64,000 nucleotides of DNA, from positions 186,001 through 250,000 of the forward strand of contig JAWKYB010000002.1 in NCBI GenBank assembly GCA_041396705.1, given 5' to 3'. The notes beneath the pieces were generated by a model. That model made no database searches. It saw only the letters and a program-made list of their open reading frames with translations, and was not told where the DNA came from. This DNA is from Alphaproteobacteria bacterium. Its GTDB lineage: Bacteria; Pseudomonadota; Alphaproteobacteria; CALKHQ01. Numbering within the stretch: the first letter of the stretch is position 1; each line of letters begins with the position of its first letter. Both the position numbers and the translations under genes were made by a program. Below are positions 18,650-26,310 of the stretch, piece after piece.

Positions 18650-19513
18650 TCAGCCCTCGGGGGCAAGGACGAAATCGAACTCCAGCATGGCGTCCGGCTT
18701 GGCCTGCAGGTCGAAGCCCAGCCGGTCGACGTCCTTGGCCGGCTTCACCTTGGCGATCAGCGACCGACGCACGCCGAACACCGCGTCGTTGTCCAGATAG
18801 TCGGTGCCGTCGAAGAACACCTCGGTGGTGATCGCCCGCATCCCGGGCGCACTGACGATGTAGTGCAGGTGCGCGGTACGCCAGGCATGACGGTTGCCGG
18901 CGCGCAGCAGCCGGCCGACCGGCCCGTCATAGGGCACCGTGTACGGCTTCGGCAGCACGGTGGTGTAGTAGTAGCACCCCTGGTCGTCGCAGCTGAACTT
19001 GCCGCGCAGGTCGTACTTGTCCTGGCCCTTGGCCTGCTCCTGGATCGGATAGGTGCCGGAGCCGTCGGCCTGCCAGGTATCGACCAGCGCGCCCGGCAGC
19101 GCGTTGTGCAGCGTGTCGGTCACCTTGCCGTAGACCAGCACGCAAGCCCCCTCGCGACCGGCCGCCAGATCGGCGCCCAGCGGCTTCGTGCCGGCATCGT
19201 CGAGATAGAACGGGCCCAGGTTCGAGCCCTCCGTCGCGCCGCCGCGCGTGTTCAGCATGTCGACCAGGGCGGAAAAGCCGATCACGTCGGACAGCAGGAT
19301 GAACTCGTGCCGCTCCGGCGTGGAGATCTTCCCGCAGTCGTACAGGAAGTTGAGCACCGCCATCCATTCCGGGTGGGTCAGGTTGTGCTCGCGCGTGAAA
19401 TCGTGGAGGTGGTCGATCAGGCCGTGCAGCAGTTGCTCGAACCGGCTGCCCGGCTCGGTCTTGAACGAGTCCTTCACCGCCTGGGTGATTGAGAACTGGT
19501 TGATGTCGCGCAT
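18650..19513 (-). CDS. Intradiol ring-cleavage dioxygenase (hydroxyquinol/catechol 1,2-dioxygenase type)
   Basis: 287 residues from the ATG at 19513, which has GGGGAGGG just upstream; the frame is open to 19669 but without a ribosome site. The N-terminal dimerisation helices (about residues 1-95) are followed by SNLGPFYLDDAGTKP and the catalytic beta-sandwich. The two-Tyr two-His Fe(III) site is visible: Tyr in GSGTYPIQ, Tyr in QGCYYYTTVLPKPY, and His pair in RTAHLHYIV. It opens a catechol or hydroxyquinol ring between the hydroxyls to a muconate or maleylacetate. The 287-residue length and N-terminal helical extension favour the hydroxyquinol subgroup. First gene of the operon that includes IclR. 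Confidence 0.9.
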   Translation of the reverse strand: MRDINQFSITQAVKDSFKTEPGSRFEQLLHGLIDHLHDFTREHNLTHPEWMAVLNFLYDCGKISTPERHEFILLSDVIGFSALVDMLNTRGGATEGSNLGPFYLDDAGTKPLGADLAAGREGACVLVYGKVTDTLHNALPGALVDTWQADGSGTYPIQEQAKGQDKYDLRGKFSCDDQGCYYYTTVLPKPYTVPYDGPVGRLLRAGNRHAWRTAHLHYIVSAPGMRAITTEVFFDGTDYLDNDAVFGVRRSLIAKVKPAKDVDRLGFDLQAKPDAMLEFDFVLAPEG

Positions 19514-19569
19514 GCGGCCCTCCCCTGCGGCACCCTTCCGCGCATGGCCAGCGGTGGGCGCTATCCGGC

Positions 19570-19599
19570 TTGACTCGACGGTAAACAGGCCTCTAATCT
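19570..19599 (+). promoter_or_regulatory. Candidate sigma70-type promoter for the lyase/CoA-transferase/TRAP operon
   Basis: TTGACT at 19570-19575 and TAATCT at 19594-19599 are separated by 18 bases, in an AT-richer patch of the 133-base gap between the divergent dioxygenase (start 19513) and the lyase (start 19647). Only motif resemblance supports it. Confidence 0.45.
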
Positions 19600-19615
19600 T
19601 CGGCAAGAGGAAATT

Positions 19616-19632
19616 TTTTCGGAATGCGAAAA
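19616..19632. promoter_or_regulatory. Candidate IclR operator: TTTTCG-N5-CGAAAA
   Basis: The 17-base sequence TTTTCGGAATGCGAAAA has perfect six-base inverted arms and lies 17 bases downstream of the candidate -10 box and 14 bases before the lyase start codon. IclR-family sites are typically AT-rich palindromes of about this length. The IclR gene at 18644 is the obvious candidate to bind here. Confidence 0.4.
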
Positions 19633-19646
19633 TTGACGAGCGTGGG

Positions 19647-20459
19647 ATGCGCATAGGAAAGCAGAACAACGCCTACACCGCCATTGCCACCTCGGACGCG
19701 CAGAGCGTCACCGTCCGCGGCCTCGACCTGTGCCGCGACCTGATCGGGAGGATCGACTTCACCGACTATTTCTGGCTGCTGGTGCTCGGCGAGCGGCCGA
19801 GCGAGCCGCAGCGCCGGATGATGGACGCGTGCCTGGTCGCCATCGCCGAGCACGGGCTGGTGCCGTCGGTGCAAGCGGCGCGCATGACGCTGGCTGCCGG
19901 GCCCGACGCCTGGCAGGGCGCCATGGCCGCCGGCCTGCTCGGCATGGGCAGCGTGGTGGCCGGCAGCTCCGAAGTGGCCGCACAGTTCCTGCACGACGTG
20001 ATGGCCCGGGCCAAGACCGACGGCACCGATGTCGAGCAGGCCGCCATCGCCAGCCTCAGGGACATGAAGGCGGCCCGCAAGAAGGTGCCCGGCCTCGGCC
20101 ATCCGCAGCACAGCGCCGGCGATCCGCGCGCCGACCGCCTGCTGGCGATCGCCGACGAGCTGGGCATCGCCGGCGACCATGTCGGCACGCTGCGCCTCTT
20201 GGCTAGGCACGCCCCCGCGATCATCGAACGGCCGCTGCCGATCAACGTCTCCGGCGCCATCCCGGCGACGATCCTGGACGCCGGCTGGCCGCTGCAGGCG
20301 ATCAAGGCTGTGCCGCTGCTGGCCCGTGCGGCCGGCCTGTCGGCGCATCTCTACGAAGAGAGCCTGCGCTCGATCGGCTTCATCATGTCCCACCAGGCGG
20401 ACCAGGCCATCGCCTATGACGGCAAGCCGGCGTCCCACCCGCAGGAGGCGGCGGAGTAG
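19647..20459 (+). CDS. Citrate-synthase-fold lyase (citryl-CoA lyase-like), short form
   Basis: 270 residues from the ATG at 19647; upstream in-frame codons overlap the divergent promoter and are ignored. The protein resembles the shorter citrate-synthase relatives annotated as citryl-CoA lyase rather than the 430-residue synthase. Recognisable parts: DFTDYFWLLVLGERPSE near the N-terminus, the active-site His region VPGLGHPQHSAGDPRAD (synthase GxGH) and the acid region SGAIPATILDAGWP. The family cleaves or forms a carbon-carbon bond in an acyl-CoA, giving acetyl-CoA and a keto acid. It precedes a CoA-transferase by six bases, so a plausible route is activation of an imported hydroxy acid followed by cleavage here. 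Confidence 0.82.
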   Translation: MRIGKQNNAYTAIATSDAQSVTVRGLDLCRDLIGRIDFTDYFWLLVLGERPSEPQRRMMDACLVAIAEHGLVPSVQAARMTLAAGPDAWQGAMAAGLLGMGSVVAGSSEVAAQFLHDVMARAKTDGTDVEQAAIASLRDMKAARKKVPGLGHPQHSAGDPRADRLLAIADELGIAGDHVGTLRLLARHAPAIIERPLPINVSGAIPATILDAGWPLQAIKAVPLLARAAGLSAHLYEESLRSIGFIMSHQADQAIAYDGKPASHPQEAAE

Positions 20460-20465
20460 CGCGCG

Positions 20466-21611
20466 ATGGCCAAGATCCTGAAGAACATCCGGGTCGTCGA
20501 GCTCAGCACCTACATCACCGGTCCGGCGGCGGGCATGCACCTGGCCGACCTCGGCGCCGACGTGATCAAGGTCGAGCGCCCAGGCACCGGCGACCCGTTC
20601 CGCGCCTTCAAGGGCGGGCTCTATTCGCCGCACTATCAGACTTACAACCGCAACAAGCGATCGATCGCGCTGGACACGTCGGAGCCGGACGACCGGGCCG
20701 TGCTGCACGACCTCGTCGCCGGCGCCGACGTCTTCATCCAGAATTTCCGTCCGGGCGTGGCCGAGAAGCTGGGCGCCGGCGAGGACGACCTGCGCAAGGT
20801 GCGGCCCGACCTGATCTACTGCGCGATCTCCGGCTTCGGCACCTCCGGGCCGTCGCGGGACCGGCCCTCCTACGACACGGTCGCCCAAGCCGCCAGCGGC
20901 TATCTGCGCCTGCTGGTCCCGCCGACCGACCCGCGGGTGATCGGGCCGGCGATCGCCGATGCGATCACCGGCCAATATGCCGCGCTGGCGATCCTGGCCG
21001 CCCTGCTCGAACGCGGTCAGACCGGCAAGGGCCGCCGCATCGACATCTCGATGCTGGAAGCGATGTGCCACTTCAACCTGGACAGCTTCACCCACTATTT
21101 CTCGGTCGGCGAGGTGATGGGGCCGCTGTCGCGGCCGGTGGTCTCGCAGTCCTACGTGTTCGAGTGCAGCGACGCGAAGTGGGTCGCCATCCACCTGTCC
21201 TCGCCCACCAAGTTCTGGGAGGGCCTGCTGGAGGCCACCGGGCAGCAGCAGCTGGCCGAAGACCCGCGCTTCAACGAGCGGCTGGAGCGGATCAAGCACC
21301 AGGACGAGCTGATCGGCCACTTCACGCCGGTGTTCCGCACCGACACGCGCGACGCCTGGTGCGAAAAGCTGCTGGCGGCGGGCGTGCCGCACTCGCCGGC
21401 CTACGATTCGAACGAAGCGCTGGAAGACCCGCAGGCGCGCCATCTCAACATCAAGATCGCGGCGCCGCATGCCGAGATGGGCACGTTCACCACGGTAAGG
21501 GCGCCGTACAACTTCGACGGCGAGCCCGATCTCGACGTGCTGCCGCCACCGACGCTCGACGAGCACGGCGCGGAAATCCGCGACGAGCTGCGGCGCAAGA
21601 AAGCCGGCTGA
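20466..21611 (+). CDS. CaiB/BaiF family (class III) CoA-transferase
   Basis: 381 residues, typical length. Family signatures: VVELSTYITGPAAGMHLADL, LGADVIKVERPGTGDPF, YNRNKRSIALD, and the catalytic Asp region DRPSYDTVAQAASGYL, where the Asp of SYDTVAQA takes the acyl group. It moves CoA from a donor such as succinyl-CoA to a carboxylic acid in the cytoplasm. Immediately downstream of the lyase and upstream of a TRAP importer, it probably activates the imported acid. Confidence 0.9.
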   Translation: MAKILKNIRVVELSTYITGPAAGMHLADLGADVIKVERPGTGDPFRAFKGGLYSPHYQTYNRNKRSIALDTSEPDDRAVLHDLVAGADVFIQNFRPGVAEKLGAGEDDLRKVRPDLIYCAISGFGTSGPSRDRPSYDTVAQAASGYLRLLVPPTDPRVIGPAIADAITGQYAALAILAALLERGQTGKGRRIDISMLEAMCHFNLDSFTHYFSVGEVMGPLSRPVVSQSYVFECSDAKWVAIHLSSPTKFWEGLLEATGQQQLAEDPRFNERLERIKHQDELIGHFTPVFRTDTRDAWCEKLLAAGVPHSPAYDSNEALEDPQARHLNIKIAAPHAEMGTFTTVRAPYNFDGEPDLDVLPPPTLDEHGAEIRDELRRKKAG

Positions 21612-21639
21612 ACGACCGGCGACCAAGGGGGGAACGGGG

Positions 21640-22044
21640 ATGAGCGACGCAGACAACCCGAAAGCGGTGCCTGTCGCCGCGGTGCTCGAGGCGAGCAAGG
21701 CGATGCTGCAGAAGCAGCTGTTCGTGATCTTCACGACGCCGACCGACGGGCTGGGGCCGGTGTTCGCCAACATCGAGGCGCATCTGGATTTCCAGGTCGG
21801 GCTGGAGCGGGAGGGAATCCTGTTCGCCGCCGGCCCGCTGTGGACCGACGACGAGCAGCGCTGGGAGGGCGAAGGCATGGTCGTCGTCCGTGCGACGTCG
21901 CGGGCCGAAGCCGTCGCCATCGCCGAGCGCGACCCGATGCACAAGAGCGGCGCGCGTCGCTTCACCGTGCGGCCCTGGCTGATCAACGAGGGCTCGGTGA
22001 CGGTGCGCCTCAACTACTCGACACAAAAATTCACGTTAGCATAA
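21640..22044 (+). CDS. YciI-like (YCII/Dabb-related) small protein
   Basis: 134 residues with a good AAGGGGGGAACGGGG site before the ATG. The YCII fold is suggested by LFVIFTTPTDGLGP, then NIEAHLDFQVGLEREGI with the conserved His, and ILFAAGPLW. Such proteins are small ferredoxin-like barrels; a few (e.g. in chlorinated-aromatic degradation) act as lactonase or dehalogenase helpers, most have no assigned reaction. It is part of the operon between the CoA-transferase and the TRAP binding protein. Confidence 0.72.
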   Translation: MSDADNPKAVPVAAVLEASKAMLQKQLFVIFTTPTDGLGPVFANIEAHLDFQVGLEREGILFAAGPLWTDDEQRWEGEGMVVVRATSRAEAVAIAERDPMHKSGARRFTVRPWLINEGSVTVRLNYSTQKFTLA

Positions 22045-22061
22045 GACAGGGAGGAACCACC

Positions 22062-23141
22062 ATGAAACGGCTCTACGGCGCCCTGGCGGGCGCAGTCTGC
22101 GCGCTGCCGATGTCGCTGTCCGCGCAGGAAACCATCGACCTGACCATCGCATCCAGCCACCCGACGGTGGTGCCGTGGGTTGGCATGATCCAGACCCACT
22201 TCATGGCCCGCACCGACGAGATCCTGGCCGAGACCGGCAACTACCAGATCGCCTGGAACGAGGCCTTCGGCGGCCAGCTCTACAAGGCCAATGCCACCCT
22301 GAGCTCGGTCGAGGAAGGCATCACCGACATCGGCTGGGTGTTCTCGTTCCTGGAAGCGGCGCAGCTGCCGCTGAGCCAGGTCTCGACCAACTCGCCCTTC
22401 GCCACCGCCAACCCGCCGGTGCTGCTGGAGGTGATGGAGGACCTGCTCGAGACCAACGACGCCTTCCGCGAGGAGTGGGAAAGCCACAACCTGAGGGTGC
22501 TCGGCCTCACCGCCACCGACCTCTACGACATCTACCTGAAGGAACCGGTCGACGGCATCGACGGCATCGACGGCCTGAAGATCTCGGCGCCGGGCGTGCT
22601 CGGCAACTGGCTGCGCGGCACGGGTGCCAATGCGGTCGACGGCGCGCTGACCACCTTCTACACCGACATCCAGACCGGCGTGTCCGACGGCGCGCTGACG
22701 CTGGCCCTGGGCGCGCTGCCGATCAAGCTCTACGAGGTCGCGCCCTATATCCACCGCTTCGATGCGGGCGCCGCCTTCTCCGGCGCCATCGCGATCAATC
22801 GCGACAGCTGGGACGCCCTGCCCGAGGAAGTGCAGAACGCGATGATCGAGGCGGGCCGCTACTACACGGTCTCCCACGGTGCCGACATGGTGGAGCGGCA
22901 CGAATTCGCGCTGAACAAGATGGTCGAGCTCGGCGCCGGCCAGACGCCGCCCGTCACCATCATCCCGATGCCGCAGGAGCAGCGCGCCGCCTGGGTCGGC
23001 CTGTTGCCGAACCTCGCCGCCGAATGGGCCGCGCCGCTGGACGACCAGGGCCTGCCTGCCAGCGACTTCATGCGGCAGTACATGCAGGCCCTGCGCGACC
23101 GCGGCGAGACGCCGGTGCGCGACTGGGACTCCGAACTCTGA
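22062..23141 (+). CDS. TRAP transporter periplasmic binding protein (DctP family)
   Basis: 359 residues from the ATG at 22062 (GGGAGG upstream). A Sec signal, MKRLYGALAGAVCALPMSL ending SAQ, is followed by the mature ligand-binding protein. Family features: IASSHPTVVPWVGMIQ, AFGGQLYKANATLSSVEEGI, and the DGLKISAPG segment that normally holds the carboxylate-binding Arg, here without an obvious Arg at the usual position (KISAPGVLGNWLRGTG). It captures an organic acid in the periplasm and gives it to the 23157/23717 membrane pair, driven by the sodium gradient. Confidence 0.87.
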   Translation: MKRLYGALAGAVCALPMSLSAQETIDLTIASSHPTVVPWVGMIQTHFMARTDEILAETGNYQIAWNEAFGGQLYKANATLSSVEEGITDIGWVFSFLEAAQLPLSQVSTNSPFATANPPVLLEVMEDLLETNDAFREEWESHNLRVLGLTATDLYDIYLKEPVDGIDGIDGLKISAPGVLGNWLRGTGANAVDGALTTFYTDIQTGVSDGALTLALGALPIKLYEVAPYIHRFDAGAAFSGAIAINRDSWDALPEEVQNAMIEAGRYYTVSHGADMVERHEFALNKMVELGAGQTPPVTIIPMPQEQRAAWVGLLPNLAAEWAAPLDDQGLPASDFMRQYMQALRDRGETPVRDWDSEL

Positions 23142-23156
23142 TCCCAGAGCGGCATT

Positions 23157-23720
23157 GTGGCCCTGCCACAAGAAGACCCGTGTGCGCCGGCGCCGGCGCA
23201 CACGCGCTCCCTGCCGGCGCGGCTGTGGCTCGGCGTCGTTGAAGGGTTTGCCGCACTCGGCACCGTGCTGATCGGCGGCCTGATGGTGATCATCTGCGCC
23301 GACATCGTCGCGCGCAACGTGCTCGGCGGCTCGCTGCCGCTGGTCTCCGAACTCGGCGCCCTGCTGCTGGTGATGATCGTGGCGCTCCAACTCGGCGCGG
23401 CCGTTCGCGCCGACCGCCTGGCGCGGACCGAAATCTTCATGGTGCCGTTCGCGCGCCGGCACCCGCGCGGCGGTGCGCTGCTGTCGGCGCTGTTCTGCCT
23501 CGTCGGTGGCGCCGCGGTCGGCTGCATGGCCTGGGCCACCGTGGGCACGCTGGTCAAGGACTGGAACTCCGACGAGTTCATCGGCACGCCCGGGCTGGGC
23601 ACGCTGCCGACGTGGCCGTTCCGCGCGTTCATCCTGGTCGGACTGGCGGTGGCGGCGATCGAGTTCGTTGTCCGCGCGGCCTGCGTCCTGCGGCGCGCCG
23701 GCGCGGAGCCGGGCCCGTGA
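23157..23720 (+). CDS. TRAP transporter small permease (DctQ family)
   Basis: 187 residues from a GTG at 23157, 15 bases after the binding-protein stop. Four hydrophobic helices are visible, starting GTVLIGGLMVIICADIVARN, with the conserved NVLGGSLPLVSELGALL segment of DctQ. It forms the small membrane subunit with the DctM product; its stop overlaps the next start (GTGA). Confidence 0.85.
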   Translation: MALPQEDPCAPAPAHTRSLPARLWLGVVEGFAALGTVLIGGLMVIICADIVARNVLGGSLPLVSELGALLLVMIVALQLGAAVRADRLARTEIFMVPFARRHPRGGALLSALFCLVGGAAVGCMAWATVGTLVKDWNSDEFIGTPGLGTLPTWPFRAFILVGLAVAAIEFVVRAACVLRRAGAEPGP

Positions 23721-25030
23721 CCCCCGCCGAGATCGGCGGGCTCGCCATCGCAGTCCTGCTGCTGCTGATCTATCTCGGCATGCCGATCGGAATCGGAATG
23801 CTGACGGTCTCGTTCGCCGGCGTGTCGCTGATCCGCGGCGACGCAGTCGCGATGCGGATGCTGGGAGCGGTCGCCAACGATTCGCTCGAGGAATACCTGT
23901 TCGCGGTGGTACCGCTGTTCGTGCTGATGGGCCTGCTGGTCAGCGTGTCCAACGTCGGCAAGGACACGTTCGACGTGTTCGAGCGGATGTTGCGGCGGAT
24001 CACCGCCGGGCTCGGCATCGCCACCGTGTTCGCCAACGCGGTGTTCGCCTCGATCACCGGCATCTCGATCGCGTCGGCGACCGTGTTCAGCCGGGTGGCA
24101 GTGCCGGAGATGACGCGCCACGGCTATTCCAGGCGCTTCGCCACCGGCGTCGTGGCCGGGTCGTCGGTGCTCGGCATGCTGATCCCGCCGTCGCTGCTGA
24201 TGATCGTCTATGCCGTGCTGGCCGAGCAGTCGGTCGGGCGCATGTTCCTGGCCGGCATCGGCCCGGGGCTGCTGCTGGCCCTGGCCTTCAGCCTGACCAT
24301 CATGGCGATGGCCCGCCAGCGGCCGGCGATGGTGTTCGATCGGACCACCGACACCGAGGGCTACGACGACTACACCGCGTTCCAGCTGGCACGGAAGTCG
24401 CTGCCCATCCTGGCGCTGATGCTGATCGTCCTCGGCGGGCTCTACGGCGGCATCCTCAACCCGACCGAGGCCGGCGCGGCCGGGGCGCTGGGCGCGCTGG
24501 TGATCGCGCTCCTGCGTCGGTCGCTGACCCGACGGTCGTTCTGGAACCTGCTGGTCGAGTCCGGACAGATCACGGTGTCGGTGCTGTTCCTGATCCTGGC
24601 TGCGACCCTTTTCTCGCGGATGCTGGCGCTGACCGGCGTGCCGCAGGAGATCGCCACCTTCTTCCTCGAGGGCGCGATCGGACCCTATGGCTTCCTGCTG
24701 GTCTATCTCGTGCTGATCCTCGCGCTCGGCTGCCTGATCGATTCGGTCTCGATCATGCTGATCGTGCTGCCGATCGCGCTGCCGGTGGCGGCGCAGGCGG
24801 GCTTCGATCCGATCTGGTTCGGCGTTCTGACCGTGGTGGCGGTCGAAGCCGGCCTGCTGACCCCGCCGTTCGGCCTGTCGGTCTACACGATCAAGTCGGC
24901 GACCAACGACCCGGAGTTGAAGGTCGGCGACATCTTCCGCGGCGCGGTGCCGTTCCTGCTGGCCATGCTGGTTTCGCTGGCGGTGCTGGTGGCGGTGCCG
25001 GACATCTCCACCTGGCTCGCTCGACAATAG
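23717..25030 (+). CDS. TRAP transporter large permease (DctM family)
   Basis: 437 residues starting at the GTG that overlaps the dctQ stop. About twelve hydrophobic helices; family stretches include LLIYLGMPIGIGMLTVSF, FAVVPLFVLMGLLV, VLGMLIPPSLLMIVYAVL and LNPTEAGAAGALGALV. This is the sodium-coupled elevator subunit that moves the solute across the inner membrane. The FMN reductase follows 12 bases later. Confidence 0.9.
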   Translation: MTPAEIGGLAIAVLLLLIYLGMPIGIGMLTVSFAGVSLIRGDAVAMRMLGAVANDSLEEYLFAVVPLFVLMGLLVSVSNVGKDTFDVFERMLRRITAGLGIATVFANAVFASITGISIASATVFSRVAVPEMTRHGYSRRFATGVVAGSSVLGMLIPPSLLMIVYAVLAEQSVGRMFLAGIGPGLLLALAFSLTIMAMARQRPAMVFDRTTDTEGYDDYTAFQLARKSLPILALMLIVLGGLYGGILNPTEAGAAGALGALVIALLRRSLTRRSFWNLLVESGQITVSVLFLILAATLFSRMLALTGVPQEIATFFLEGAIGPYGFLLVYLVLILALGCLIDSVSIMLIVLPIALPVAAQAGFDPIWFGVLTVVAVEAGLLTPPFGLSVYTIKSATNDPELKVGDIFRGAVPFLLAMLVSLAVLVAVPDISTWLARQ

Positions 25031-25042
25031 ATTGGAAACCCG

Positions 25043-25582
25043 ATGATCCAGTTGCTGTTCATAGCCGGAAGTCTGCGCGCCGCCTCGTCGGCCCGCGCCA
25101 CGGCGCGGACTCTCGCCGCGCGCCTGGGCGACGTCGCCGAGGTGCTGCATCCCGACATCGGCCGCCTGCCGCACTACAACGCCGACATCGTCGACGATCC
25201 GGCGGTGCAGGCGTTCAAGGAGGCGGTCGCCGCTGCCGACGGCCTGGTGTTCGTCACGCCGGAATACAACTACTCCGTGCCCGGCGTGCTGAAAAACGCG
25301 ATCGACTGGGCGTCGCGCCCGGCCTACGGCTCTGTGTTCAAGGACAAGCCCTGCTTCGTGATCAGCACCTCCGGCGGCGCCCTGGGCGGCGTGCGTGCCC
25401 AGGGCCACCTGAAATACATCCTCAACGGCATGCTGGCGCGGGTGTTCGCGACGCGCGAGGTGGTGGTGCCGTTCGCCAACGACAAGGTCGCCGACGGCCA
25501 GCTGGCCGACAGCGAGATCGTCGCCTTCGCCGAGCAGAGCCTGCGCGACTTCGTAGCGTCGATCGCCGCGGCGCGGACCTAA
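25043..25582 (+). CDS. NAD(P)H-dependent FMN reductase
   Basis: 179 residues with a flavodoxin-like fold. The N-terminal FMN phosphate loop reads FIAGSLRAASSARATAR and the flavin/active site loop FVTPEYNYSVPGVLKNAIDW is nearly canonical. It reduces FMN, quinones or azo compounds and may feed electrons to a partner oxygenase. It is the last gene in the lyase/CoA-transferase/TRAP operon; its stop overlaps by four bases the stop of the converging metal transporter. Confidence 0.88.
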   Translation: MIQLLFIAGSLRAASSARATARTLAARLGDVAEVLHPDIGRLPHYNADIVDDPAVQAFKEAVAAADGLVFVTPEYNYSVPGVLKNAIDWASRPAYGSVFKDKPCFVISTSGGALGGVRAQGHLKYILNGMLARVFATREVVVPFANDKVADGQLADSEIVAFAEQSLRDFVASIAAART

Positions 25583-26280
25583 GCCATGACGTAGCCGGCG
25601 CAGATCCACAGGCCGAGGGCGATGGTGCCGGCACCGACACAGCCCTCCACCGCATTGCGCCACAGCGTCAGCGCGCGCGCGGCATAGCCGAGCGGGACGG
25701 CGATGCAGGCGGACAGCGCGGCCATGCCCGCGATCGAGCCGAGGCCGAACACCGCGACATAGCCGATCGACAGGCCGGGCGAGCCGACCGTCGTCGCGGT
25801 CAGCATCAGCAGCGCGGCGGATCCGGCCAGGCCGTGCATCACTCCGACGAGGAAGGTCTGCAGCGGCAGGCCAGGCGGGTGGTGGTGACGGTGGCTGGCC
25901 GGGTCGTGACGGCGGCTTTCGCCCGCGTGGGAGTGGGCATGCAGGTGGGTCTGGCCGTCGCCATGGCGATGGACATGGAAATGCACCCGGTCGCGGATCA
26001 GGCGGACCAGCACCCGGACGCCGAAACCGACCAGCAGCACGCCGACGGCGAATTCCAGCGCGTCCGCCAGGGCCGGCGGCACGCTGCCGCCCAGCACGAC
26101 GAGCAGGCCGACGAAGACCAGTAGCGTGACGGCATGACCGGCGCCCCAAACCACGCCGTGCGCAACGATGCGCCGCGGCGAGCGCTCGCCGGCGGCGATG
26201 CTGGCCACCGCCGCCACGTGATCGGCCTCGATGGCGTGCTGCATGCCCATGACGAGGCCGAGCAGCAGGATGCTAAGCAC
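25579..26280 (-). CDS. NiCoT/UreH-like nickel (cobalt) transporter with His-rich loop
   Basis: 233 residues, six hydrophobic segments. The metal-uptake signature GMQHAIEADHVAAV in the first helix fits HX4DH of nickel/cobalt transporters, and HGVVWGAGHAVTLLVF the second motif. Between the third and fourth helices a loop of about 35 residues is packed with His (HFHVHRHGDGQTHLHAHS and SHRHHHPP), a likely metal-collecting tail. It ends the leftward amide/urea operon, 30 bases after the amidase stop, and would supply nickel for the urease 12 kb away. UreH-type accessory proteins look alike, so nickel rather than cobalt is an inference from context. Confidence 0.82.
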   Translation of the reverse strand: MLSILLLGLVMGMQHAIEADHVAAVASIAAGERSPRRIVAHGVVWGAGHAVTLLVFVGLLVVLGGSVPPALADALEFAVGVLLVGFGVRVLVRLIRDRVHFHVHRHGDGQTHLHAHSHAGESRRHDPASHRHHHPPGLPLQTFLVGVMHGLAGSAALLMLTATTVGSPGLSIGYVAVFGLGSIAGMAALSACIAVPLGYAARALTLWRNAVEGCVGAGTIALGLWICAGYVMA

Positions 26281-26310
26281 GGCCCGCCGCGCTGCCCGCG
26301 ATGTGCGTCG

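Noticed and set aside
22862..26149. A 1095-codon minus-strand open frame across the TRAP and FMN reductase genes
   Set aside because: Low-complexity shadow; the opposite strand has well-defined TRAP and reductase genes.
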